Shown: positions 8,994-16,923 of the stretch, piece by piece
Numbering within the stretch: the first letter of the stretch is position 1
How the letters are laid out: each line of letters begins with the position of its first letter
NCBI GenBank assembly: GCA_046328335.1
Contig: JAXLWU010000005.1
Coordinates: 124,001 to 188,000 of the forward strand
Reading direction: 5' to 3'
Length of the DNA: 64,000 nt
DNA from: JACCXM01 sp046328335
Lineage (GTDB): Bacteria > Chloroflexota > Chloroflexia > Thermomicrobiales > UBA6265
Notes under the pieces: model-generated
The model's input: only the letters and a program-made list of their open reading frames with translations
Database searches by the model: none
Told to the model about the DNA's origin: nothing
Program-made: the position numbers and the translations under genes

Positions 8994-9263
8994 CTTGCGT
9001 GCAATGATGTTGCCAGCAGTGGCAAGGCAGGGGCACTGACGTTCTCCGGGTCAGCGCCTCTGGTTCCATTCGCTAGGGAATTGCCGTGACTCGTCCGATC
9101 ACGCGTTTCTGGCCCGCAGGTTGGCGAGGCATCCGGGAAGGTCAGCCGGCGGTCTCAAGCGCGGGCGACGCAAGCGTCGCGCCCTCCGGCAGGCGTGAAG
9201 TCGAGGTGAGGCGGACATTCCCTCCGGCGGTTCGCATCGATCCTGAAATCAACGTCGGCCAGA
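8994..9263. other. Gene-free stretch with a GCGACGC palindrome
   Basis: No supported gene. GGGCGACGCAAGCGTCGC at 9163-9180 has arms GCGACGC/GCGTCGC around AA and is a member of the short palindrome family also found at 12228 and 45444. It lies just downstream of the minus-strand LLM oxidoreductase and could influence its 3' end. Confidence 0.45.
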
Positions 9264-10259
9264 TCAACCTCGGTCGAAAATCTCGATCACCTGGGCGAAG
9301 CGCTCGAAGTTCTCCGTGGTCCGGGGATCGACGGTGACCAGATGCTGCCGCATGCCGAGGCGGGCGTAGGCGTGCAGCACCGCCGCCATCTCCTCTGGCG
9401 TGCCATGCACCGCCATGGGGTTCTGATCGGCAGGGTCGAAACTGAAGCGGGAACTGCTGGTCCGCACGATCGATTCCGGATCGCGGCCGACTTCGGTACA
9501 GGCCCGGTCCAGTTCCGCCACCATCGGCCCGATGTCCGCCGGGTTCGCCACCCAATCGGAGTTCCAGGCATCGGCGTAGCGCGCCGTGAGGCGCATCATG
9601 CGCGGCGCCTTGGCCCCGAGCAGGATGGGCGCCCCGCCCTCACGCCAGCGGGGTCCACGTGGCAGATTGAAGGCGTCACGCGCCTGGTAGTACCTCCCCT
9701 CCAGGTTCGCCGTGCCGGTGCGGGTCAGGCTGGAGATGATGTGCAGCGCTTCCTCGAAGCGATCGACCCGGTGATCGAAGGGGAAACCAAACATGTCGTA
9801 CTCCCGCTTGAGCCAGCCGCAGCCAAGACCGAGCACGAAGTTTCCCTGGCTGATCGATTCGATCGTCTCCGACATCTTGGCGATGGAGCCGGGATTGTGG
9901 AAGCCGGTGCAGGCCACCATCGAGCCGAACGGGACACCAGGCAGCGCCGCCGCCAGCCCCGCCAGGGTGGTCCAGCACTCCCAGACGCCGCCGGGCTCCG
10001 CGCGCGGATCGGGATTGGCGATCATGAAATGATCGGGAAACCAGATCATGTCGAACCCGACCGCGCGGGCCAGTTTCGCCTTGGCGACCAGAGCCCAGAA
10101 ATCCTCGCCGTTATCGGCAGCGCCCGGCGGGGCCGGCCGCAGCAGCGGCAGCATCACCGCCAGGCTCATCGGACGTTGGTGTTGCGTTGTGATCCAGCGG
10201 CCAGTGGGATGCGCGCCCGCGGCCGGTGCCAGCGCGGGGTTCTCGGGGGCGATGGTCAC
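9264..10259 (-). CDS. LLM-class (F420-dependent type) oxidoreductase
   Basis: 331 residues from GTG 10259, preceded by GAGGAAGG; frames reaching upstream would overlap the preceding gene and lack a ribosome binding site. The sequence is a bacterial luciferase-like TIM barrel: AVGFDMIWFPDHF near the N-terminus, then SISQGNFVLGLGCGWLKREY, FPFDHRVDRFEEAL and GGAPILLGAKAPRMM, all typical of F420-dependent LLM oxidoreductases. Substrate unknown. It is the last gene of a three-gene operon after an XRE-cupin regulator and a trans-sulfuration PLP enzyme (68-bp gap), suggesting a role in sulfur amino acid or related metabolism, though this is only context. Confidence 0.85.
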   Translation of the reverse strand: MTIAPENPALAPAAGAHPTGRWITTQHQRPMSLAVMLPLLRPAPPGAADNGEDFWALVAKAKLARAVGFDMIWFPDHFMIANPDPRAEPGGVWECWTTLAGLAAALPGVPFGSMVACTGFHNPGSIAKMSETIESISQGNFVLGLGCGWLKREYDMFGFPFDHRVDRFEEALHIISSLTRTGTANLEGRYYQARDAFNLPRGPRWREGGAPILLGAKAPRMMRLTARYADAWNSDWVANPADIGPMVAELDRACTEVGRDPESIVRTSSSRFSFDPADQNPMAVHGTPEEMAAVLHAYARLGMRQHLVTVDPRTTENFERFAQVIEIFDRG

Positions 10260-10326
10260 GATCGAGCCTTCCTCTAACGACCGTCTCTCGGGAGTTGCTC
10301 CCCGCGATCTCCGCTCTCGGCAAAAC

Positions 10327-11469
10327 TCACGCGGCGGAGAGCGCCCGCGCGAGATCGTGCCAGAGGTCGTCGCTGTCTTCAAGCCCGACCGAGAGCCGCA
10401 GCAGTCCCGGATCGGCGACTTCCCCTGCCCAGCGCGCCCGGCGCTCGATCAGCGATTCGACTCCGCCGAGACTGGTCGCCGGCACCCAGACCTGACAATT
10501 GGCGACCACGCGGCGGGCCTGTTCCGCGCCCCCGGCCACGACCGCCGAAATGATGGCGCCATAGCCGCCGTGCATCTGCCGTCCGGCAACGGCATGACCG
10601 GGATCCTCCGGTAGACCAGGGTAATGCACCCGCGCCACCGCCGGGTGGTTGACCAGGCGGGTGGCCAGTTCGAGCGCGGTCCGCGACTGATGCCGGATGC
10701 GGAGCGGCAGGGTCTGCATCCCGCGCCGGGCGAGCCAGGCGGTAAATCCGTCCGGCTGGGTGCCATATTGGCTGCGCCGGGCCCGCAGTCGTCTCGCCAG
10801 ATCGACATCGGCGCAGGCAACCCCGCCCAGGAGCAGATCGCTGTGACCGCCGATGTACTTGGTGGCGCTGTGCATTGCCGCCGCGGCGCCATAGGCAAGA
10901 GGGTTTTGCAGCACCGGCGTGGCGAAGGTGTTGTCGCAGAACCAGGGCACCCCGCGCGCCGCCGCCCGCCCCGCCACCGCCTCCAGATCGGTGATGGCCA
11001 CCAGCGGGTTGGTCGGCGTCTCCACCCAGAGGAGCGAAGCCCCCACCAGCGCCCGGTCGAGTTCCGCCAGATCGGCGGGATCGACCAGACGCACCTCCAC
11101 GCCGAGCGCGGGCAGCCGCTGCTGGGCGTAGACGCGGATACCGTAGTAGGCGTCTGGAGGCATCACGATCGCGGTGCCCGGCACCGCCTCGTCGAGGAGG
11201 GCGACCGCCGCGGCCGCGCCGGCGTTGAAGGCCACCGCGTCGATGCCGCCTTCGAGGGCCGCCAGGGCGCGTTCCAGCGGTCCATAGGCAGGGCTGTTGC
11301 CACGGGCGTAGGACCATCCCGCGGAGACGTCATCCCCCGGCCGTACAAAGGTGGACGACAGGTGAATCGGCGGCGCGACCCCTTCTCCTTCCAGATGATC
11401 GACGCCGCCGCGCACGGCAAGCGTGTCCTTCGCGAGTGGTCGGGCATCCTCCGCGGCTGACTGGCTCAT
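10327..11469 (-). CDS. Trans-sulfuration-family PLP enzyme (cystathionine gamma-synthase/lyase-like)
   Basis: 380 residues from ATG 11469, which has GGAGGGG just upstream and overlaps the stop of the XRE-cupin gene as ATGA. The PLP lysine motif is clear: HSATKYIGGHSDLLLGG. Other family marks are PIHLSSTFVRPG, SYARGNSPAYGPLERALAALEGG, WVETPTNPLVAITDLEAV and the C-terminal LRLSVGLEDSDDLWHDL. The group includes cystathionine gamma-synthase, gamma-lyase, methionine gamma-lyase and O-acetylhomoserine sulfhydrylase, which cannot be told apart here. The upstream regulator may sense a related metabolite. Confidence 0.9.
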   Translation of the reverse strand: MSQSAAEDARPLAKDTLAVRGGVDHLEGEGVAPPIHLSSTFVRPGDDVSAGWSYARGNSPAYGPLERALAALEGGIDAVAFNAGAAAAVALLDEAVPGTAIVMPPDAYYGIRVYAQQRLPALGVEVRLVDPADLAELDRALVGASLLWVETPTNPLVAITDLEAVAGRAAARGVPWFCDNTFATPVLQNPLAYGAAAAMHSATKYIGGHSDLLLGGVACADVDLARRLRARRSQYGTQPDGFTAWLARRGMQTLPLRIRHQSRTALELATRLVNHPAVARVHYPGLPEDPGHAVAGRQMHGGYGAIISAVVAGGAEQARRVVANCQVWVPATSLGGVESLIERRARWAGEVADPGLLRLSVGLEDSDDLWHDLARALSAA

Positions 11470-12092
11470 GCATCCCCTCCATTCGTATCCGGCGCAGGCT
11501 GGTGACCGGTGGCGGCGATGCCGGCCGGCGCATCCACCGTCAGGTAGTAGATACATGCCTCCGCGCCCGGGTTGGCGAAGGCATGGTCGCGGTCCGCCTC
11601 GTAATAGATGGCGTCACCGGTTCGCAGATCGTACGCCGTTTCCGCGATAGTCAAGCGCAGGGCGCCACGTTCGACCGCCAGATACTCTCGCGATCCCAGG
11701 CCATGGGACGGAAACACCCCGGCATCGACCCCGGCAGGGATGGTGGTGCGCATGAACTCGAACCCCACCCCCGGCAGCACCGGCGAGAGATTGCGCCGTT
11801 CCCAGCCGGAGGGATCGCGCGCGACGATCTGCTCCTCGCGGCGCAACAGCACCACCGGTCCCACCTGCTCCTCACCCAGCAGGCGAGCCATCCCTAACCC
11901 GAGCCCCTGGGCGATGCGGTGCAGGACGACCACCGTCGGCGCCTTGGCGCCCGCCTCGACGGCGGAGAGCATGCTGCGGCTAACCCGCGAGCGCTCGGCC
12001 AACTGATCGAGGGTCATCCCGCGCCGCCGCCGTTCGGCGCGGACGCGCCGCCCGACGATCACGAGGTCGAGCTCCCCATTGGCATTGGTCAC
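11466..12092 (-). CDS. XRE-family regulator with C-terminal cupin domain
   Basis: 208 residues from GTG 12092; a longer frame to 12203 would run through a likely operator, so the shorter start is preferred. Residues about 8-65 are an XRE helix-turn-helix (GMTLDQLAERSRVSRSMLSAVEAGAKAPT). The C-terminal domain is a cupin barrel (SREYLAVERGALRLTIAETAYDLRTGDAIYYEADRDHAF, in two parts), the usual effector-binding part of this class. It overlaps the PLP enzyme gene by 4 bp, so it probably controls its own operon. Confidence 0.85.
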   Translation of the reverse strand: MTNANGELDLVIVGRRVRAERRRRGMTLDQLAERSRVSRSMLSAVEAGAKAPTVVVLHRIAQGLGLGMARLLGEEQVGPVVLLRREEQIVARDPSGWERRNLSPVLPGVGFEFMRTTIPAGVDAGVFPSHGLGSREYLAVERGALRLTIAETAYDLRTGDAIYYEADRDHAFANPGAEACIYYLTVDAPAGIAATGHQPAPDTNGGDA

Positions 12093-12116
12093 GCCGTCAA
12101 CCTTGTGCGATTCTTC

Positions 12117-12144
12117 ACTATCGTGGAATATCGTACTCGATAGT
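12117..12144. promoter_or_regulatory. Probable operator of the XRE-cupin operon
   Basis: Inverted repeat ACTATCG (12117-12123) and CGATAGT (12138-12144) with a 14-bp spacer that holds another TATCGTA, so TATCGT occurs twice at 11-bp spacing. It lies 25-52 bp upstream of the GTG at 12092, where an autoregulatory XRE site would be expected. Confidence 0.45.
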
Positions 12145-12227
12145 AATCGATTCCATGATGCTCGACGAGAGGGGTGCAGAAGCACAGATATGGTGCGCTG
12201 CACCTTGAACCAAGTGGTGGGGTGCGC

Positions 12228-12252
12228 GGGCGACGCAAGCGTCGCACCCTAC
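12228..12252. repeat. GGGCGACGC short palindromic repeat
   Basis: GGGCGACGCAAGCGTCGCAC then CCTAC: arms GCGACGC/GCGTCGC around AA, followed by the CCCTAC tail. The same unit occurs at 9163 and, doubled in inverted orientation, at 45444-45503. Confidence 0.6.
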
Positions 12253-12388
12253 GCAATGCGTCGGGGCACGGTCTGTCTACGTCGACGTTGCCAGTCCAAC
12301 TCCGGGTCTGGCGACCGGTCGCCCCATAGCTCGTGGGCGAAAGAGCGACTGGTGTTGATCGTTGACCCAGAGGAGACCCACGCTCGTC

Positions 12389-12823
12389 TCACTCCGGGAA
12401 GAGACCCAATTGCCGCATCACGGCCGCTCCGTCGTAGTAGACGCGCATGCGGCGCAGTTTTCCTTCGCGCACCTGAAAATGCTCGCTGAACCAGAGATCG
12501 AGGGCGCGGCCGGTGGGTGGAATCTCGCCGGTGGGGGTGCGCAGCGGTCCGTTATGGGTAGCTGTGCCATGGTGCTCGGTGGCCACCCATTCCCCGGCGC
12601 CAAAGATGCGCTCGGGTGCGGCATGGGCATCGGAGGCGGCATCGATCCAGGTCTGCAACCAGAGACGCATCCCATCCGGGCCGCGCAATGTCAGTCCGGC
12701 GGGAAGGTCTTCCAGGAGGAAGTCATCGGCGCAGATCGCCGCCACCCGCTCGATGTCGCGCTCGTTGAATCCTTCGAAGACGACGCTGACCAGTTCGGCA
12801 TTCCGCGAGTTCTGCTCGGACAT
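12389..12823 (-). CDS. SnoaL-like / NTF2-fold protein
   Basis: 144 residues from ATG 12823 (GAGGGTGG upstream). The pattern VFEGFNERDIERVAAICADDFLLEDLP, then WLQTWIDAASDAHAAPERIFGAGEWVATEHHGTATHNG and LWFSEHFQVREGKLRRMRVYYD (given in parts) fits the SnoaL-like polyketide-cyclase/ester-hydrolase branch of the NTF2 fold. These small barrels bind hydrophobic ligands; many are of unknown function. It lies 297 bp upstream of the XRE-cupin operon on the same strand and may be separate from it. Confidence 0.75.
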   Translation of the reverse strand: MSEQNSRNAELVSVVFEGFNERDIERVAAICADDFLLEDLPAGLTLRGPDGMRLWLQTWIDAASDAHAAPERIFGAGEWVATEHHGTATHNGPLRTPTGEIPPTGRALDLWFSEHFQVREGKLRRMRVYYDGAAVMRQLGLFPE

Positions 12824-13122
12824 CGGGGCCACCCTCGTTGCTGGCGACAGGGCGGCTCCGCGCCCTCGTATCGCCGATACGGGTCGCCGCCGGTCGTGGA
12901 TCACTCCGCTTCCCCGATCGCCGTTCCACTCGCTACCGAACTCGGGTGTCGCCAGAAATCCCCGTAACAAGTACCGATGTGCGAATATCTGTGGCCCGCG
13001 ATGATGGTGATCGCGGCAACGTCTCGCACCGCGCCAATGCTGGGGGCGCCCCGGCGCACAAATTACGATTCAGGAGCGGCGCTGTGTCTCCCCTGCTTCC
13101 CACTCCGCGCCCCTGCTCAACC
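12824..13122. other. Gene-free stretch
   Basis: Between the SnoaL-like gene (minus) and a small plus-strand frame. No ribosome binding site plus start combination gives a convincing protein, and I see no repeat or strong hairpin here. It should contain the promoter of the SnoaL-like gene. Confidence 0.3.
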
Positions 13123-13278
13123 ATGGTTCGCTACGACCGGCGCGCCGTGCTGCGCGCGCTTGCCAGCGTTGCCGCGCTCTTCGCGCGCGCGGCGAGCGCG
13201 AAGATCATGTGCAAGAACCGGTCGTGTTGCAACGGCCGCTGCGTCGACCCCGCCGACCGCGGGCAAAAGCGCAATTGA
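13123..13278 (+). CDS. 51-residue Tat-like, Cys-containing peptide (possibly a remnant)
   Basis: ATG 13123 opens a 51-residue frame: MVRYDRRAVLRALASVAALF, then a small Ala-rich cleavage-like region, then KIMCKNRSCCNGRCVD and a stop. The twin-arginine plus Cys cluster CCNGRCVD resembles the start of the Cys-rich Tat proteins in this window (CCDGFCVD at 992), but the RFD leader is missing and the body is cut short. It could be a small exported peptide or the remains of a decayed family member. Confidence 0.35.
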   Translation: MVRYDRRAVLRALASVAALFARAASAKIMCKNRSCCNGRCVDPADRGQKRN

Positions 13279-13519
13279 CGATCGGCGGCCACCCTCTGCC
13301 AATGGCCCAGTGCGGCCAGCGTCCCCAGGCGCGGGTGCGCGCGATGATGCGCGTCTGCCTTTCCTCCTGACCTTCCCGAAGCAATTGAGTAGGTATCTAG
13401 GTAACTCCTACTCATGCCCTGCCAGCGCCACGAGCGCATGCTCGATGTGCGCCAGACGACGCGGCGCCGGGATCCGGCAAATCCGGGAACCGCCAGAAAT
13501 CGAGACAGAGGAGTTCCCG

Positions 13520-13894
13520 ATGCGCTCGTTGCACACCCCCCGCCCGGCCCAGGCAACGTCGCCCGTGACCTCGACGGTCGCGCCGCAGTGGCATCCGCGC
13601 TGGTTGGAAATGACCAGCAAAGACCGCGCTGTCCAGCCGGCGTCGCCGGATGACGATCTGGTCGCTCCCGATCATCGGTTCGGCGGCGGTCCGGTGCCGC
13701 AGTACACCGTGACTTCCCGTGAGCGCGAAGTGCTCGCGCTGCTGGCGCGGCGCTACACCGACGCCGAGATCGCGGAAGAACTCTCGATCAGTTCCCGCAC
13801 CGCCAGTCATCACGTCGCCAGCATTCTGGCCAAACTCGGCGTCGCCAACCGCCGCCAGGCGGGCGCCATCGCCGCGAAACTGGGGCTGGGGTAG
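13520..13894 (+). CDS. LuxR-type (GerE) helix-turn-helix regulator, small
   Basis: 124 residues from ATG 13520, preceded by GAGGAG at 6 bp. A longer frame from 12977 exists but overlaps the small Cys gene and has no good start. The last 60 residues are a classic LuxR C-terminal domain: LTSREREVLALLARRYTDAE-type sequence (here TVTSREREVLALLARR), IAEELSISSRTASHHVASIL and KLGVANRRQAGAIA. The N-terminal 60 residues have no recognisable receiver or PAS domain, so this is a stand-alone DNA-binding regulator. Target unknown. Confidence 0.8.
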   Translation: MRSLHTPRPAQATSPVTSTVAPQWHPRWLEMTSKDRAVQPASPDDDLVAPDHRFGGGPVPQYTVTSREREVLALLARRYTDAEIAEELSISSRTASHHVASILAKLGVANRRQAGAIAAKLGLG

Positions 13895-13898
13895 TCGA

Positions 13899-14026
13899 GA
13901 CAGGAGACAGGAGTCAGGAGTCAGGAGTCAGGAGTGAGACGGCAAGCCGGCCAGAGCGAGAGAAGCCCTCCATCTCCCGACCTCCGACCTCCGACCTCCG
14001 ACCTCCGACCTCCGACCTCCGACACC
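13899..14026. repeat. Two heptamer tandem arrays in opposing orientation
   Basis: Array 1 (about 13899-13936) repeats GGAGTCA; array 2 (about 13974-14026) repeats CCTCCGA about six times. CTCCGAC is close to the reverse complement of GGAGTCAG, so a transcript could fold into a long imperfect hairpin. It follows the LuxR-type gene stop (13894) directly and might act as its terminator. It is not a CRISPR array: units are 7 bp with no unique spacers. Confidence 0.6.
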
Positions 14027-14161
14027 CGACACTCCACACCCGACACCCGACTCGTCCAATTGGGCACGTTCTACCGATGCGCAATCCGCGTCGGGAAGCG
14101 ACCATCTGCATCAGCAGTCAGCGATGAACGCCGACGCGTTTCCGACGTCAAGGATGGCACC

Positions 14162-14881
14162 ATGCATCACGCCCTCGCCCCGGCACTCTCCCGAATTCCG
14201 AGCCGTTCCGCGTCGCGTCGCGGGATCCTTGCGCTCATCGCCGCGCTGGGCGTGGCCGGTCGTTTCGGGACGCGGGGAGCGCTGGGCGCCGAGCCGGGTC
14301 AACCAGTGACCGCTTCTCCCACTTCGGCCACGGCGGACGAGCGCGCGGAATTCCCCTTGCCGGCGCTCGTCAGCCGCTGGTGGGCGTGGATTTCCTCCCG
14401 CGATTTCACCCCGCTCACTACGTCGGGAGTGGTGCATCACGGCGCGGGTGAGGACGATGACGTCGGATTTCTCGCGGGCAGTCTCTACGATGTCGGCCCG
14501 GTCACGCGGATCTGCACGGTCCCCTCTGGCACGCGGCTCTTCTTTCCCGTCGTCAGCGGATTCTGCGCCGAGCGGGCAACCGCATCCGCCACGCAGCGGC
14601 AAGAACTCGACGCTTGCGCGGCGACCTTTGTCGATCTCTTTGCGCCGGACGATCTCTCCGCCACGCGAGACGGCGTACCGGTACCGATCACCCGCGCCGC
14701 GGGTGATCGGAAAACCGTCGAACTCGCCGCCAGCAATCCCTTCGGCGCCCCGCCCGGAGACTATCTTCAGCAGATCGATGGCTACTGGGTCCTGCTCGAT
14801 CCGCTCACCCCCGGTGACCACATCCTCCACTTCGCCGCCGCTCCGGTCATCGACGTGACCTATCACCTCACCGTCGGTTAG
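14162..14881 (+). CDS. Tat-exported hypothetical protein
   Basis: 239 residues from ATG 14162 with AAGGA 6 bp upstream; the frame is open further upstream only through the heptamer arrays, which is unlikely coding. The N-terminus has SASRRGILALIAALGVAGRF, a Tat-type signal. The mature part contains WWAWISSRDFTPLTTSG, then RICTVPSGTRLFFPVVSGFC and a C-terminal beta-rich region ending PGDHILHFAAAPVIDVTYHL. Two or three Cys may form disulfides. Family not recognised. Confidence 0.65.
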   Translation: MHHALAPALSRIPSRSASRRGILALIAALGVAGRFGTRGALGAEPGQPVTASPTSATADERAEFPLPALVSRWWAWISSRDFTPLTTSGVVHHGAGEDDDVGFLAGSLYDVGPVTRICTVPSGTRLFFPVVSGFCAERATASATQRQELDACAATFVDLFAPDDLSATRDGVPVPITRAAGDRKTVELAASNPFGAPPGDYLQQIDGYWVLLDPLTPGDHILHFAAAPVIDVTYHLTVG

Positions 14882-14922
14882 CGGCCAACCGCCCTTTCTC
14901 CCCAACAGAAGAACGCACCGCC

Positions 14923-16038
14923 TCACGCGCCGAGGCGATCGCGGATCATGGTGAAGGCCGCGTGGGTCACGCTGGTGAAGGCCGGTCCCACCTCCGCCAC
15001 GGTCCCCGCCTGGGAACTGTCCCAGTTGAGAATCAGCGCGAAATAGACCCAGCGCTCCGCGACATACATGCCGCCGGCCGCGGAGAGCACGTGGTCGGTG
15101 AAGGCGTCCATGCTGCCCCCCTTGACAAAGGTATCGACCCCCAACGGCAGGATCTGGGCGATCTGATCTTTCAGGGAGAGCATGGCGCGAAAGGTGGTCA
15201 GGGTCTCGGGGTAGCGGAAGAGTTCTCCCAGCAGCACGCGCGAGTAGAACGCGACCAACTCCCCCGCGGTGCTGGCCATGGTGATCTCGTCGTTCAGGGC
15301 GAACCGGGGCGGATAGGGGGTGTTCGTCACCAGCGGCACGAGCCGCTCCCAGGTGAGGGTGCGCCACTCGGGATCGCCGAAGACGTAGCCGATGAACTGA
15401 CGGGTGCTCTCGGGAATGCGGGTCTGCACCAGACCAAGGTCCGCGATCAGGCCGCGCACCTGCTCGGGACCGATGCGCCGCAGCAGCATATCGGTGGCGG
15501 TGTCGTCGCTCTCCAGGATCATCGCCTCGATCGCGGTGCGCGCCGTGATCTTGCCGCGCAGGTTCGGCGGATTGAGGATCGGCGAGCCGAGGGTGAAGAC
15601 CGCCTCATCGAGCACCAACTCCTCCTGCAGGCGCTCATGCAGTTGCCCGGCAATGGGCGTCGCGGCGGTGGGATCGAACGATGCCTCCGCCTGGCGGAGA
15701 AACTCCGCCAGCACGAAGGCCTTGAAGGCGCTGGCGATGACGAGTTGGCGGCCCGCCTCCAGGGAAGCCGACCAGCCGGGACGACCGGCGTCCGGCGGGG
15801 CCCAGAAGACGAGGGCTTTTGTCCCCGGCAAGGCATCGTAGAGTTCGATCACCTCGACCGAGAGGCCATCCTGTTCCAGGTTGTCCGGTCCCAGGGGGAC
15901 GACCGGGGTCGCCTCATGCGCCAGCAGCGAACCCTGCGCCGCGCTGAGCGCCGCGGCGACGCCGAGCCCACCGGCGCGGATCGCGCCGCGGCGAGAGAGC
16001 GGCTGCGCCGCGAAGCGATCCGATCGTGATGTCGTCAT
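14923..16038 (-). CDS. Class A beta-lactamase-fold serine hydrolase, Tat-exported
   Basis: 371 residues from ATG 16038, with GGGAGG upstream. Tat-type signal: LSRRGAIRAGGLGVAAALSA. The mature protein has the serine beta-lactamase/PBP signature set in order: S-x-x-K as SAFK (Ser about residue 103), an SDN-like SDD in LESDDTATDMLLRRIG, and a K-T/S-G-like KGG in DTFVKGGSMDAFTDH. The spacing fits the class A beta-lactamase family, but the altered SDD and KGG motifs make true beta-lactam hydrolysis doubtful; a related D,D-peptidase or esterase role is possible. It converges on the Tat protein at 14162. Confidence 0.8.
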   Translation of the reverse strand: MTTSRSDRFAAQPLSRRGAIRAGGLGVAAALSAAQGSLLAHEATPVVPLGPDNLEQDGLSVEVIELYDALPGTKALVFWAPPDAGRPGWSASLEAGRQLVIASAFKAFVLAEFLRQAEASFDPTAATPIAGQLHERLQEELVLDEAVFTLGSPILNPPNLRGKITARTAIEAMILESDDTATDMLLRRIGPEQVRGLIADLGLVQTRIPESTRQFIGYVFGDPEWRTLTWERLVPLVTNTPYPPRFALNDEITMASTAGELVAFYSRVLLGELFRYPETLTTFRAMLSLKDQIAQILPLGVDTFVKGGSMDAFTDHVLSAAGGMYVAERWVYFALILNWDSSQAGTVAEVGPAFTSVTHAAFTMIRDRLGA

Positions 16039-16298
16039 CCACCTGCCTCCCTGATGCTCACCCGATTCCATGGCCCGCTTCGGCCCGTGATTCGGCACCA
16101 TGCGCTGCCTTCACCGTGGCCAGCACGGTGCGGCGCGGGCCGATGCCTTTGACGGCAGGATCGCCCCACCGGAAGGGTCTCACGGTTCTTCTCCGGATGC
16201 CCCTTGCCGCTCGCGCCTGTTTCGGTGCGCGAACTGTAGTGGATGCGCGGCGCGCCGACGTGCCGGCGAAGCGCCATTGGCGGCCGCCGGTGATTCGC

Positions 16299-16841
16299 TC
16301 AGGCGGCGAAGACCTGATCGAGGTCGATGGTCACGCCCGGAAGGGCGACGGGGGCGATGATCCCGCCGCGGTAGATTGTCATGTCATACCTTCCGTCCGC
16401 TTGCGGCACCCAACACGTCAACGTGCGCTCGTAGGGGTGAATGCGCCAGATTTCCAGGTCGCCCCCATTGCTGGTAGACCGGGATTTTGGTATCGATGTC
16501 GTCGCTGCCCGTCGAGGGCAACCAGATTTCGACCACGAGAGGGAGTGGATCGGCAAGAATCGCCAGGTTGAGGTGATCGCGAAACGGATCGCCAAAGCGC
16601 ACCGGGACCACCAGGAGATCGGGGATCAGGATGGTGTCCGCGGGCTTACGGACGCGGCCCTCGTTGATGCGGACCTCGTACTCCTGCGCGTCGAGCTGGT
16701 GCTGCAATCGATAGCAAGGCGCGCTGCGATCCGGCCATGATTCCACGTCATCCCCGGTTTCTCCATCAGGCGCCCGTCGTGGAGCTCCCAACTCCCCTCG
16801 ACCGGGGACATGATGAACCGCTCGTACTCGGCAACGCTCAT
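16299..16841 (-). pseudogene. Frameshifted Uma2-family (DUF820) endonuclease-like gene
   Basis: Three consecutive frames together read as one Uma2 protein: MSVAEYERFIMSPVEGSWEL..GRLMEKPGMTWNHGRIAARLA (first frame, from about 16841), then EYEVRINEGRVRKPADTILI and PLVVEIWLPSTGSDD (second frame), then DLEIWRIHPYERTLTCW and ALPGVTIDLDQVFAA (third frame, stop at 16299). Uma2 proteins have a PD-(D/E)xK nuclease-like fold. Two frame changes, near 16715 and 16455, break the gene unless they are sequence errors. Confidence 0.7.
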
Positions 16842-16923
16842 TCCCTGTCCGACGGCCGACGCGAGACCGGGGATCAAAGACGGTCGATCGGGCTGTGCAT
16901 CACCCACGACGTAAGAACCTCGC

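Noticed and set aside
12977..13519. Long N-terminal extension of the LuxR-type regulator
   Set aside because: The frame from 12977 is Arg/Ala/Ser/Pro-rich with no domain and overlaps another small frame; GAGGAG before ATG 13520 marks the better start.
13899..14026. CRISPR array
   Set aside because: The units are 7 bp in pure tandem without unique spacers, and no cas gene is present.
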